From Duganella sp. CF517 (GTDB taxonomy: Bacteria > Pseudomonadota > Gammaproteobacteria > Burkholderiales > Burkholderiaceae_D), in NCBI RefSeq assembly GCF_900110275.1, contig NZ_FODC01000002.1, forward strand, positions 558,001 to 622,000: a stretch of DNA of 64,000 nt, read 5' to 3'. Position numbers and translations under genes: made by a program. Each line of letters starts with the position of its first letter. Position 1 is the stretch's first letter. Below, piece by piece: positions 56,563-64,000 of the stretch. The notes under the pieces were generated by a model. That model saw only the letters and a list, made by a program, of their open reading frames with translations. It was not told the origin of the DNA and did no database searches.

Positions 56563-58092
56563 ATGCAGCCAGCAGTAGAATTTCGCGGCATCTCCAAGCA
56601 TTTCGGAGCCGTCAAGGCGAACACGGACGTCAGCTTCGCCATCGCCAAGGGATCGATCCACGGCCTGGTGGGCGAGAACGGCGCCGGCAAATCGACCCTG
56701 ATGAGTATCCTGTACGGCTACTACCGCGCCGACGGCGGGGAGATCCTGCTCGACGGCCAGGCGCGCCGCATCCACAACAGCCAGGAGGCGATCGCCCTCG
56801 GCATCGGCATGGTGCACCAGCACTTCATGCTGGTCGAGAACATGACCGTGCTCGACAACGTCATGCTGGGCAGCGAGGGCGGTTTCAAGCTTCAATCCAA
56901 GCGCGCCGCCGTCGAGGCCAAGCTGCGCGAGATCTGCGCCCGCTACCAGCTCGACGTCGATCCGCTGGCCACCATCCACGACCTGTCGGTGGGCGCGCAG
57001 CAGCGCGTCGAAATCCTCAAGCAGATCTACCGCAGCGCCAACATCCTGATCCTCGACGAGCCGACCGCCGTGCTGACGGCGCAGGAAACCGCGTCGCTGT
57101 TCGAGATCCTGCGCCTGTTCAAGGAACAGGGCAAAACCATCATCCTGATCACCCACAAGCTGCAGGAAATCCTCGACATCACCGACACCGTCACCGTGAT
57201 GCGCGGCGGGCGCGTGATCGGCGCCGTGCCGACCGCCGGCACCACCAAGGAAGCGCTGGCCAACATGATGGTCGGCCGCCCGATCGAGAACAACCTGCCG
57301 CGCGCGCCGTACAACCCGGGCGCGCCGGTGCTGCGCGTCGAGAATCTGCAGCTCAGCGACGACCAGCAGGTCAAGCTGCTGGCCGACATCGGCTTCACCC
57401 TGCGCGCCGGCGAAATCGTGGCGATCGCCGGCGTCTCCGGCAACGGCCAGAGCGAGTTGATGGAAATCCTGTCGGGCATGCGCCTGCCGACGTCCGGCAC
57501 GCTCGAATTCCTCGGCAAGGACCTGCCCTTCGGCGGCCGCTCCGACGCCGACGGCCTGCCGCGCACCTTCCGCGAACTGGGCATCGCCCACGTGCCGGAG
57601 GACCGCCTGCGCGACGGCGTCGTCAAGGCCTTCTCGGTCATGCACAACACCATCCTAGGCTACCAGGACAAGCTGAAAAACAAATGGGGCCTGCTCAACT
57701 TCAAGGCCATCGCGGCGCGCTGCGACGCGCTGATGAAAAGCTTCGACGTGCGTCCCGATAACCACGACCTGCGTATCGGCCTGCTCTCCGGCGGCAACCA
57801 GCAGAAGGTGGTGATCGCGCGCGAAGTGCTGGCGCAGCCCAAGCTGATGCTGGTCGGCCAGCCCACGCGCGGCGTCGACATCGGCACCATCGAAAGCATC
57901 CACAAACAGCTGCTGGCCCTGCGCGATTCCGGCGTGGCGATCCTGCTGGTGTCGGTGGAACTGGAGGAGGTGCGCGCGCTGGCGGACCGCATCCTCGTCA
58001 TGTGCGGCGGCCGCATCACCGGCGAACTGAAAATTGAAGAATTCGACACGACCCGTATCGGCTTGCTGATGGGCGGAATGCACAAATCATGA
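56563..58092 (+). CDS. Nucleoside ABC importer, ATP-binding protein (two NBDs)
   Basis: Double ATPase of 509 aa. First NBD: Walker A GENGAGKSTLMSIL (about residue 38), signature LSVGAQQRVEILK, Walker B ILILDEPTAVLT. Second NBD: GVSGNGQSELME, LLSGGNQQKVVIAREVL, MLVGQPTRGVDIGTI. The second Walker A is degenerate, usual in the RbsA/NupA type. It pairs with the two following permeases. Stop overlaps the next gene by 4 nt. Confidence 0.94.
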   Translation: MQPAVEFRGISKHFGAVKANTDVSFAIAKGSIHGLVGENGAGKSTLMSILYGYYRADGGEILLDGQARRIHNSQEAIALGIGMVHQHFMLVENMTVLDNVMLGSEGGFKLQSKRAAVEAKLREICARYQLDVDPLATIHDLSVGAQQRVEILKQIYRSANILILDEPTAVLTAQETASLFEILRLFKEQGKTIILITHKLQEILDITDTVTVMRGGRVIGAVPTAGTTKEALANMMVGRPIENNLPRAPYNPGAPVLRVENLQLSDDQQVKLLADIGFTLRAGEIVAIAGVSGNGQSELMEILSGMRLPTSGTLEFLGKDLPFGGRSDADGLPRTFRELGIAHVPEDRLRDGVVKAFSVMHNTILGYQDKLKNKWGLLNFKAIAARCDALMKSFDVRPDNHDLRIGLLSGGNQQKVVIAREVLAQPKLMLVGQPTRGVDIGTIESIHKQLLALRDSGVAILLVSVELEEVRALADRILVMCGGRITGELKIEEFDTTRIGLLMGGMHKS

Positions 58093-59162
58093 ACAAAGAC
58101 CTGCCACGCTGGGCGACCGCGTTTGCCCTGCCCCTGTTGAACCTGTTGTCGGCGCTGCTGGTGACCGCGCTGGTGATCCACCTGCTGGGCGAAAGCCCGA
58201 CCGAATCGCTGGCGATCCTGATCAACAGCGCCGTCGTCAATCCGGAGGGCTTGAGCTACACGCTGTTCTACGCGTCCACCTTCATCTTCACCGGCCTGGC
58301 CGTGTCGATCGCGATGGAGGCGGGCCTGTTCAACATCGGCGCCGAAGGCCAGATGTACTTCGCCGGCCTTGGCCTGACCCTGGCCATGCTGACCTTCGAC
58401 AGCACCCTGCCGGCGCTGGTGCTGATCCCGGTCGGCATGATCGGCGCGGCGCTGTTCGGCGCGCTGTGGGCGTTCGTGCCCGGCTATCTGCAGGCCAAGC
58501 GCGGCAGCCACGTGGTGGTCACCACCATCATGTTCAACTACATCGCCGCCGCGCTGATGAACACCGTGATCGTCAAGCTGGTGCCGCCGGGCGAACAGAA
58601 TCCGGCCAGCCGCGCCTTCGCCGCCGCCGCCGAAATGCCGCGCCTGAACCAATGGTTCCCGGTGCTGGGCGAAACCCCGCTTAACATCAGCTTTTTCCTG
58701 GCGATCATCGCGCTGGTGATTTACGGCGTGGTGGTGTCGCGCTCCTCGTGGGGCTTCAAGCTGCGCGCCACGGGCCTGAACAAGCACGCCGCCCACTACG
58801 CGGGCATCCGCATCAGCAAGATGATCATCATCGTCATGCTGATCTCGGGCGCGCTGGCCGGTCTCGGCTCGGTCAACTCCATCATGGGCTCGACCCACTA
58901 CCTGTCGCTCAACTTCGTCGGCGGCGCGGGCTTCATCGGCATCGCCATCGCGCTGATGGGCCGCCAGCATCCGGTCGGCATCTTCCTGTCGGCGGTGCTG
59001 TTCGGCGCGCTGACCCAGGGCGGCTTCGACCTGTCGCTGGAGAAGCAGAACATCCCGCCGGAGACGGTGATCCTGGTGCAGGGCTTGATCATCCTGTTCT
59101 GCGGCGCGATGGAAAACCTGTACGCGCCGGCGATCGCCAAACTGCTCAAACTGAAGAAGTGA
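58089..59162 (+). CDS. Nucleoside ABC importer, permease 1
   Basis: Permease of 357 aa with about ten helices, BPD_transp_2 family (NupB/YufP type). Segments: LAVSIAMEAGLFNIGAEGQM (family motif), YLQAKRGSHVVVTTIMFNYI, and RATGLNKHAAHYAGIRISKM. Start overlaps the ATPase stop (ATGA). Confidence 0.94.
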   Translation: MNKDLPRWATAFALPLLNLLSALLVTALVIHLLGESPTESLAILINSAVVNPEGLSYTLFYASTFIFTGLAVSIAMEAGLFNIGAEGQMYFAGLGLTLAMLTFDSTLPALVLIPVGMIGAALFGALWAFVPGYLQAKRGSHVVVTTIMFNYIAAALMNTVIVKLVPPGEQNPASRAFAAAAEMPRLNQWFPVLGETPLNISFFLAIIALVIYGVVVSRSSWGFKLRATGLNKHAAHYAGIRISKMIIIVMLISGALAGLGSVNSIMGSTHYLSLNFVGGAGFIGIAIALMGRQHPVGIFLSAVLFGALTQGGFDLSLEKQNIPPETVILVQGLIILFCGAMENLYAPAIAKLLKLKK

Positions 59163-59169
59163 GGACACT

Positions 59170-60141
59170 ATGACTTTCGACGACCTCCATATCGGCAGTA
59201 TCCTGGTATCGACCGTGCGCAACGCGCCGGTGCTGATTTTCGCCGGCATGGCCGGCCTGTTCGCCGAGCGCTCGGGCGTGATCGACATCGGCCTTGAGGG
59301 CAAAATCCTGGCGTCGGCGTTCGTCTCGGCGGCCGTCGCCTTCACCACGCAGAATCCGTGGTACGGCGTCATGGCCGGCGTCGTGGTGTCGATGCTGCTG
59401 GCCAGCCTGCAGGCCTACATCGCCATCACGCAAAAGGGCAACCAGCTGGTGGCCGGCATCGCCATCAACATCGCCATGAGCGGCCTGACCTTCGTGGTGG
59501 CGCAGTACATCTTCCAGCAGGGCGGCCGCACGCCGGACCTGGGCTCGGCGCGCCTGTTCGACGTGGTGCTGCCGGGGACGGCGGCGGTCGAGGGCATACC
59601 GTTCATCGGCTGGGTCTACGCGCATTTGATCGGCGGCCATTCGGTGCTGGTATACATGGCCTTCGCGCTGGTGCCGCTGGTGCACTGGATCGTCTACCAC
59701 AGCCGCTTCGGCCTGCGCCTGCGCGCCTGCGGCGAGAACCCGCACGCGGCCGACGCGGCGGGCGTGAGCGTCGAGCGCCAGCGCTACATGGCGATGCTGA
59801 TCGCCGGTTTCCTGTGCTCGTTCGCGGGCGCCTACCTGTCGATCGTGCAGAGCGGCTTCTTCCTGCGCGACATGTCGGCCGGCGCCGGCTACCTGGCGCT
59901 GACGGCGATGGTGTTCGGTAACTGGCGTCCGCTGTACACCTTCCTGGGCTGCCTGATGTTCGGCTTCTTCGGCGCGGTGCAAATCCAGATCGAAGGCGTG
60001 GAACTGCCGGGCATCGGCCGCCTGCCGGGCGCGATGATCCAGATGGTGCCGTACGTGCTGACCGTGATCGTGCTGGCGGGCCTGATGGCCAAGTCGGTGG
60101 CGCCGAAATCGCTCGGCATCCCGTTCGTCAAGTCGCGCTAA
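59170..60141 (+). CDS. Nucleoside ABC importer, permease 2
   Basis: Permease of 323 aa with about nine helices, BPD_transp_2 family (NupC/YufQ type): VLIFAGMAGLFAERSGVIDI, GLEGKILASAFVSAAVAF, and RACGENPHAADAAGVSVERQ. It follows the first permease by 7 nt and completes the importer. Confidence 0.94.
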   Translation: MTFDDLHIGSILVSTVRNAPVLIFAGMAGLFAERSGVIDIGLEGKILASAFVSAAVAFTTQNPWYGVMAGVVVSMLLASLQAYIAITQKGNQLVAGIAINIAMSGLTFVVAQYIFQQGGRTPDLGSARLFDVVLPGTAAVEGIPFIGWVYAHLIGGHSVLVYMAFALVPLVHWIVYHSRFGLRLRACGENPHAADAAGVSVERQRYMAMLIAGFLCSFAGAYLSIVQSGFFLRDMSAGAGYLALTAMVFGNWRPLYTFLGCLMFGFFGAVQIQIEGVELPGIGRLPGAMIQMVPYVLTVIVLAGLMAKSVAPKSLGIPFVKSR

Positions 60142-60153
60142 TCCCGCCCTCTC

Positions 60154-60540
60154 CTAGCGGAACTCCCGCATATACACCAGCAGATCGGCGATCTGCTGGT
60201 CGTCGCCGATACCCCAAAAACGCATGCTGGTCCCCGGCACCACGTCGTGCGGCGCGCGCAGGTACGCGGCCAGTTTTTGCTCGGTCCAGACGATGCCCGA
60301 TTTCTTCATCGCTTCGGAATACTTGAAGTCCGGCGTGGACGCCGCCTTGCGGCCGATGATGCCGTTCAGCTGTGGGCCGTAGCCGGCCTGCGCGTAGCGG
60401 CCGACCTGATGGCACGAGGCGCACTTGCGGAACGCCGCCTCGCCGGCCTTGGCGTTGCCGACGTAAGCGGCGGCGCCGGCGTGGCTTGAAAAGAGCAAGG
60501 CCGCCATCGCAGCGGCGAGTAGGCTGCTAATGATGCGCAT
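60154..60540 (-). CDS. Class-I c-type cytochrome
   Basis: Periplasmic cytochrome c of 128 aa. Signal peptide 1-24 (ending AGA), haem motif CASCH near residue 40, and an axial Met in PGTSMRFWGI near 107. KYSEAMKKSGIVWTEQKLAAY is typical of class I monohaem cytochromes. It could be an electron acceptor for an oxidase such as PuuD, but it is far away, so this is only a thought. Confidence 0.93.
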   Translation of the reverse strand: MRIISSLLAAAMAALLFSSHAGAAAYVGNAKAGEAAFRKCASCHQVGRYAQAGYGPQLNGIIGRKAASTPDFKYSEAMKKSGIVWTEQKLAAYLRAPHDVVPGTSMRFWGIGDDQQIADLLVYMREFR

Positions 60541-60549
60541 CGGTCGTTT

Positions 60550-60795
60550 CTATAATTGCTCCACCGGATAATGGATCGTTTCGTAGCTGCTAACCATTTT
60601 CGCCAACAACTCCAACAGTCCCGCCAAAGGATGTTGCTCATCTTCCCCCATTACATCCAGTACGCGGTTCATCAACGCGACAGTGTGATCGTAGTCCGTT
60701 TCGGTTTTAATCGGCCTCAGCCCAGCGGTGTGGTCGAACTCCTGCCACGCTGCAGCCAGGGCAGTGCCATCGATCTGATCAACGAGAAAATTCAT
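60550..60795 (-). pseudogene. Truncated HigA-like antitoxin (no HTH)
   Basis: 81-aa protein matching the N-terminal part of HigA-type antitoxins (RPIKTETDYDHTVALMNRVL, DEQHPLAGLLELLAKMVSSY, ETIHYPVE). The HTH that should follow after about residue 80 is missing; the frame stops at 60550 and the cytochrome gene begins just after. The ATG at 60795 with AAAGG upstream is the start. A toxin remnant lies immediately upstream, so this is a decayed toxin-antitoxin pair. Confidence 0.7.
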
Positions 60796-60797
60796 GG

Positions 60798-60915
60798 TTA
60801 TGCCTTTCCCTGACGGTAACGCTTGCACCACTTATCGTATTCTGCATGGGTCAACATGCACATAGTCCGCGCCAGGGAAAACGAAACGCATCCGTCACTG
60901 TAGGACTTTAAACCT
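60798..60915 (-). pseudogene. HigB-like toxin remnant
   Basis: About 39 codons ending in TAA at 60798-60800, 2 nt before the antitoxin ATG. The end reads MCMLTHAEYDKWCKRYRQGK, which matches the THAEYDK terminus of HigB toxins. A TAA stop is in frame upstream, no start codon with a ribosome site is present, and the earlier conserved segments are gone, so it is a fragment. Confidence 0.65.
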
Positions 60916-60966
60916 TTTTACGATTGAGGGCACCCAAAAAGTGTGGCCGAGCCACCGGCTGGGATT

Positions 60967-60993
60967 GGCCGATTACGCTTCGCTAATCCGCCC
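60967..60993. repeat. REP-like palindrome
   Basis: GGCCGATTA and TAATCCGCC flank CGCTTCGC to form a small hairpin with one mismatch, of the kind seen in REP sequences. Only one copy is in the window. Confidence 0.45.
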
Positions 60994-61031
60994 TACGTGG
61001 AACAGTCGTCACATCGAGTTCACTCTAACGT

Positions 61032-61610
61032 TTAACGCAGCAGGTGCAGCGCGGCATATTGCAGCAGCATGATGGTTTTGCCATCGGCGATTTCGCCGGA
61101 GGCCATCATCGCCATCGCCTGCTCCATCGGCAGTTCCAGCACTTCGATGTCCTCGCCCTCTTCCGCCACGCCGCCGCCGCTGCCGGGACGCGACGCCGGA
61201 TCGTATTCCGCGACGAAGAAGTGCAGCCGCTCCGTGACCGAGCCGGGACTCATGAACGCCTCGAACACCTTATGCACCTCGCCGATGCGATACCCCGTCT
61301 CCTCCTCCACCTCGGCCTTGATGCGCACCTCCGGCGTGGCCTGGTCCAGCAGCCCGGCCGGCGCCTCGATCAAGAAGCCGGGGTGCCCTTCGACATACGC
61401 CGGAAAACGGAACTGCCGCACCAGCACCACGGTGCGCCGCTCGCGGTTGTACAGCAGGATCGTCGCGCCATGGCCGCGATCATAGGTTTCACGCGACTGG
61501 CGCTGCCAGGTGCCGTCGCTGCGGCGATAGTCGAACGTGGTCTTCTTCAGCACGAACCAGTCGTCGGACAGGGTTTCGACTTTGTGGATGCGGATACGAT
61601 CTTCGGGCAT
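61032..61610 (-). CDS. NUDIX hydrolase (ADP-ribose/GDP-mannose pyrophosphatase-like)
   Basis: NUDIX protein of 192 aa, NudK/NudF-like. The Nudix region is [20 protein letters not shown] followed by GYRIG (about residues 90-114). The usual RE of the box is AE here (Arg to Ala), though the metal-binding Glu residues remain. [18 protein letters not shown] and [20 protein letters not shown] also fit. Divergent from a DeoR regulator. Substrate not determined. Confidence 0.87.
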   Translation of the reverse strand: MPEDRIRIHKVETLSDDWFVLKKTTFDYRRSDGTWQRQSRETYDRGHGATILLYNRERRTVVLVRQFRFPAYVEGHPGFLIEAPAGLLDQATPEVRIKAEVEEETGYRIGEVHKVFEAFMSPGSVTERLHFFVAEYDPASRPGSGGGVAEEGEDIEVLELPMEQAMAMMASGEIADGKTIMLLQYAALHLLR

Positions 61611-61653
61611 GGTGGACTCTCTGAGTTGCGTATTTTTACGATATCATGCATTA

Positions 61654-61681
61654 TCGTGCAATATCAAGATAATTCGTGCAA
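61654..61681. promoter_or_regulatory. Direct repeats before the DeoR gene
   Basis: TCGTGCAA occurs at 61654-61661 and 61674-61681, 20 bp apart, with a TCATGCAT relative at 61644-61651. They lie within 31 nt of the DeoR ATG and may form an autoregulatory operator. Confidence 0.45.
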
Positions 61682-61684
61682 ATC

Positions 61685-62464
61685 ATGCTCACTCGTCAAC
61701 GCAAGGAACTGCTACTATCGCGCCTCAAAGAGGACGGACAGATCGTCGCCAAATCATTGAGCGAGGAGTGGGGATTATCGGAGGACACGATACGGCGCGA
61801 CCTGCGCGAGCTGGCCGGCGAAGGCTTGCTGCAGCGGGTGCACGGCGGCGCGCTGCCGCTGGCGGCGCCGCTGCCCGCGTCACCCGCGATGGGCAACTTC
61901 GCCGAGCGCCAGCAGATATCGAGCGACGCCAAGCCTGCCATTGCCCGCGCGGCGGCCGCCATGATCAAAACGGGCCAGATGGTGTTCATTGACGGCGGTA
62001 CGACGGCGGTCCAGTTGGCGCGCCATTTGCCTGCCGATTTGAAGTGCACCGTCGTCACGCACAGTCCCAGCATCGCGGTCGAACTGGCAGACCATCCGCT
62101 GATCGACGTGATCATGATCGGCGGCCGCCTGTTCAAGCATTCGATCGTCGCCATGGGACCGGCCGCGCTGGACGCCATCGCGCAGATCCGCACCGATATC
62201 TACTTCATGGGCGTTTGCAGCCTGCATCCGGAGCAAGGCATCAGCACCGGCGACTACGACGAGGCCGGGGTCAAGCGCGCGATAGCGGCGGCGGCGCACA
62301 AGACGGTGGTGCTGGCGTCGCCGGAAAAGCTCGACACCGCGTCACCGTTCCAGATCGCGCCGATGGACAGCGTCGGCGCGATCATCGTCAACGCCGGCGT
62401 GCCGGACGCGCTGCTGGCGCCCTACCGCGACATGGGTATCGACGTGGTGCTGGCCGACGGCTAG
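61685..62464 (+). CDS. DeoR/GlpR-family transcriptional regulator
   Basis: DeoR-type regulator of 259 aa: [39 protein letters not shown] and LLQRVHGGA (HTH), then a sugar-phosphate-binding domain ([30 protein letters not shown]). ATG at 61685 is preferred to GTG at 61676 because family members start MLT-x-QRK. Sugar-phosphate effectors are usual. Its stop overlaps the convergent MCP stop by 4 nt. Confidence 0.92.
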   Translation: MLTRQRKELLLSRLKEDGQIVAKSLSEEWGLSEDTIRRDLRELAGEGLLQRVHGGALPLAAPLPASPAMGNFAERQQISSDAKPAIARAAAAMIKTGQMVFIDGGTTAVQLARHLPADLKCTVVTHSPSIAVELADHPLIDVIMIGGRLFKHSIVAMGPAALDAIAQIRTDIYFMGVCSLHPEQGISTGDYDEAGVKRAIAAAAHKTVVLASPEKLDTASPFQIAPMDSVGAIIVNAGVPDALLAPYRDMGIDVVLADG

Positions 62465-64000
62465 AACTCTTCCCACTCGCTGTCCGCCTTCGCCGGCTTG
62501 GAGGCCGGCCTGGAGGCGGCCTTCGCAGGCCGCGCGATAGCGGCACGCGGGGCGGCAACCGGCGCGGTCACGCGTGCAGGGACGGTCGCAGGCCTGCGCG
62601 CGGGGATGGACAACGACGGCGCCGCGCCGCGATCGAGCTTGAACACGCTCACCGCCTGCGCCAGGTGGGCCGCCTGCTCCTGCAGGCTCTCGGCGGCGGC
62701 GGCGGCCTGCTCCACCAGCGCCGCGTTCTGCTGCGTCACCCCGTCCATCTGCACGACCGCCTGGTTGACCTGCGCGATACCCTCGCTCTGCTCGGCCGTG
62801 GCGACCGTGATCTCGCTCATGATCTCCGTCACGCGGCGCACGCTGGCCACCACCTCGTCCATCGTGCCGCCGGCCTCGTCGACCAGGCGGCTGCCCGCCG
62901 CCACCTTGCCGACCGAGTCGTCGATCAGCGCCTTGATCTCCTTGGCCGCCGCCGCGCTGCGCTGCGCCAGATTGCGCACCTCCGATGCGACCACCGCGAA
63001 ACCGCGTCCCTGCTCGCCCGCGCGCGCCGCCTCGACCGCCGCGTTCAAGGCCAGGATGTTGGTCTGGAACGCGATGCCGTCGATGACGCTGATGATGTCG
63101 ACGATCTGGTTGGACGACGCATTGATCGAGGCCATCGTCGCCACCACCTGCGTCACCACCGCGCCGCTCTTTTCAGCCACCGCCGATGCCGATCCGGCCA
63201 GCTGGTTGGCCAAGCGCGCGTTCTCCGCGTTCTCCTTGACGGTGCTGGTCAACTCCTCGATCGAGGCGGCCGTTTCCTCCAGCGCGCTGGCCTGCTGCTC
63301 GGTGCGCGCCGACAGGTCGGCGTTGCCGTGCGAGATTTCGGAACTGCCTCGGGCGACGTTTTCCGCGCTCGCGCTCACCTGCAGCAGCACGTCGTGGATC
63401 TTGCCGACGAACTGATTGAAGCCGTTGCCGATCACCGCCAGCTCGTCTTTTCCAACGACGTCCAGCTTCACGCTCAAATCGGCGTCGCCGCTCGACAACG
63501 CCGTCATGCGCTCGCCCAGCACGCGCAAGGGGCTGGTCAGGCGGAACACCACGGCGATCAGGATCAGGGCCGTCGCCACCGCGCACACCAGCGAGACGAT
63601 CAGCGTGTACAGCAGCAGCTCGCGCGCGGGCGCGGTCGCCACGCTTTTCGGGAACGTCAGCTTCACCGACCATGGCGCGACTTCGGCGTGGATCGACAGC
63701 GGCTGCAGCAGATGCACCATGCCCTGCTCCTCGTATTCGTAGGATTTGCCCTCGCGGACCCGCGCCAGTCCTTCGGGCGGTACGTCGTCGGCCTTCTTGC
63801 CCAGCTTTTCTGCGACCGGATTGCTGGCATACAGGCCGCCATTGGAAATCAGGCTCAGTTTCGCGCCCTCGATGGTTTTCAGCTCGGCGAGGATTTTGCC
63901 AAGCCGTGTGAGCATGAAGTCGGCGCTGGCAACGCCTTTGAACTGGCCCTCGACGAGGATCGGCGCCACCAGGGACGCCATCAACACCGGTTTGCCCGCG
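62461..64000 (-). CDS. Methyl-accepting chemotaxis protein, C-terminal part (N-terminus off window)
   Basis: Chemoreceptor fragment of about 513 codons; the start lies beyond 64000. It has a periplasmic dCache-type sensor ([20 protein letters not shown]), a transmembrane helix ([20 protein letters not shown]), a HAMP domain ([20 protein letters not shown]), and the signalling hairpin with [19 protein letters not shown]. The C-terminus ends EWEEF, a CheR/CheB-binding xWxxF pentapeptide, so it is probably self-adapting. Ligand unknown. Confidence 0.95.
   Translation of the reverse strand, partial: AGKPVLMASLVAPILVEGQFKGVASADFMLTRLGKILAELKTIEGAKLSLISNGGLYASNPVAEKLGKKADDVPPEGLARVREGKSYEYEEQGMVHLLQPLSIHAEVAPWSVKLTFPKSVATAPARELLLYTLIVSLVCAVATALILIAVVFRLTSPLRVLGERMTALSSGDADLSVKLDVVGKDELAVIGNGFNQFVGKIHDVLLQVSASAENVARGSSEISHGNADLSARTEQQASALEETAASIEELTSTVKENAENARLANQLAGSASAVAEKSGAVVTQVVATMASINASSNQIVDIISVIDGIAFQTNILALNAAVEAARAGEQGRGFAVVASEVRNLAQRSAAAAKEIKALIDDSVGKVAAGSRLVDEAGGTMDEVVASVRRVTEIMSEITVATAEQSEGIAQVNQAVVQMDGVTQQNAALVEQAAAAAESLQEQAAHLAQAVSVFKLDRGAAPSLSIPARRPATVPARVTAPVAAPRAAIARPAKAASRPASKPAKADSEWEEF

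Overview
The window is GC-rich, almost fully coding DNA with the look of a betaproteobacterium of the Oxalobacteraceae (Massilia/Duganella type). The clues are two PEP-CTERM proteins, a CTGT-N8-ACAG LexA box, a Fur-boxed siderophore receptor, a paraquat-inducible pqiABC set, a pirin/DoxX/LysR neighbourhood and a LytS/LytTR pair. The taxonomic call is inference; no rRNA or other marker lies in the window. No insertion sequence, integrase, phage gene, tRNA, rRNA or CRISPR array was seen.

Layout. 1-12 kb: 5' part of a TonB siderophore receptor with a Fur box, a PEP-CTERM protein, LysR/pirin/DoxX, a PEP-mutase-like enzyme, SOS-controlled polB, a histidine-phosphatase-fold protein without its catalytic His, and pqiA-pqiB-pqiC. 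12-17.6 kb: purine (urate) catabolism, with an M20 hydrolase, membrane urate oxidase PuuD with a cytochrome c tail, a LysR regulator, and an OHCU decarboxylase-allantoate amidohydrolase fusion. 17.6-32.4 kb: a TPR-glycosyltransferase gene, then a long minus-strand operon for reductive pyrimidine catabolism (aminotransferase, ald, mmsA, preT, preA, NCS1 transporter, dihydropyrimidinase, beta-ureidopropionase). Opposite it lie a MocR-type and a RutR-like TetR regulator. 32.4-36.4 kb: a second PEP-CTERM (choice-of-anchor A) protein, a small membrane protein with LytS/LytTR genes, and a VOC protein. 36.4-47.2 kb: a nucleoside operon (punA, deoB, deoC, a tandem aldehyde dehydrogenase, deoA, cdd, a two-lobed deaminase), divergent from psuK-psuG for pseudouridine. 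47.2-54.9 kb: two LysR regulators, an NmrA-like reductase, pcp with DUF969/DUF979 membrane proteins, and a TonB receptor. 55-60 kb: a BMP-type nucleoside ABC importer. 60-64 kb: cytochrome c, a decayed HigBA-like toxin-antitoxin pair, a NUDIX hydrolase, a DeoR regulator, and the 3' part of a chemotaxis receptor.

How it fits together. About 48 kb (12-60 kb) carries most of a nucleic-acid scavenging programme. It includes uptake of nucleosides (BMP ABC importer) and bases (NCS1), phosphorolysis and deamination of nucleosides, channelling of deoxyribose to acetaldehyde and glyceraldehyde-3-phosphate, breakdown of uracil/thymine via beta-alanine to acyl-CoA, urate degradation, and pseudouridine cleavage. 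Missing from the window are hydroxyisourate hydrolase, allantoinase and a clear ureidoglycolate step.

The best second-look items are the psuK/punA control region with its repeated operators, the catalytic-His-less phosphatase, the two-lobed deaminase, the template-strand G-quadruplex repeat in the deo operon, the pcp-DUF969/979 locus behind a leaky terminator, and the decayed HigBA remnant.
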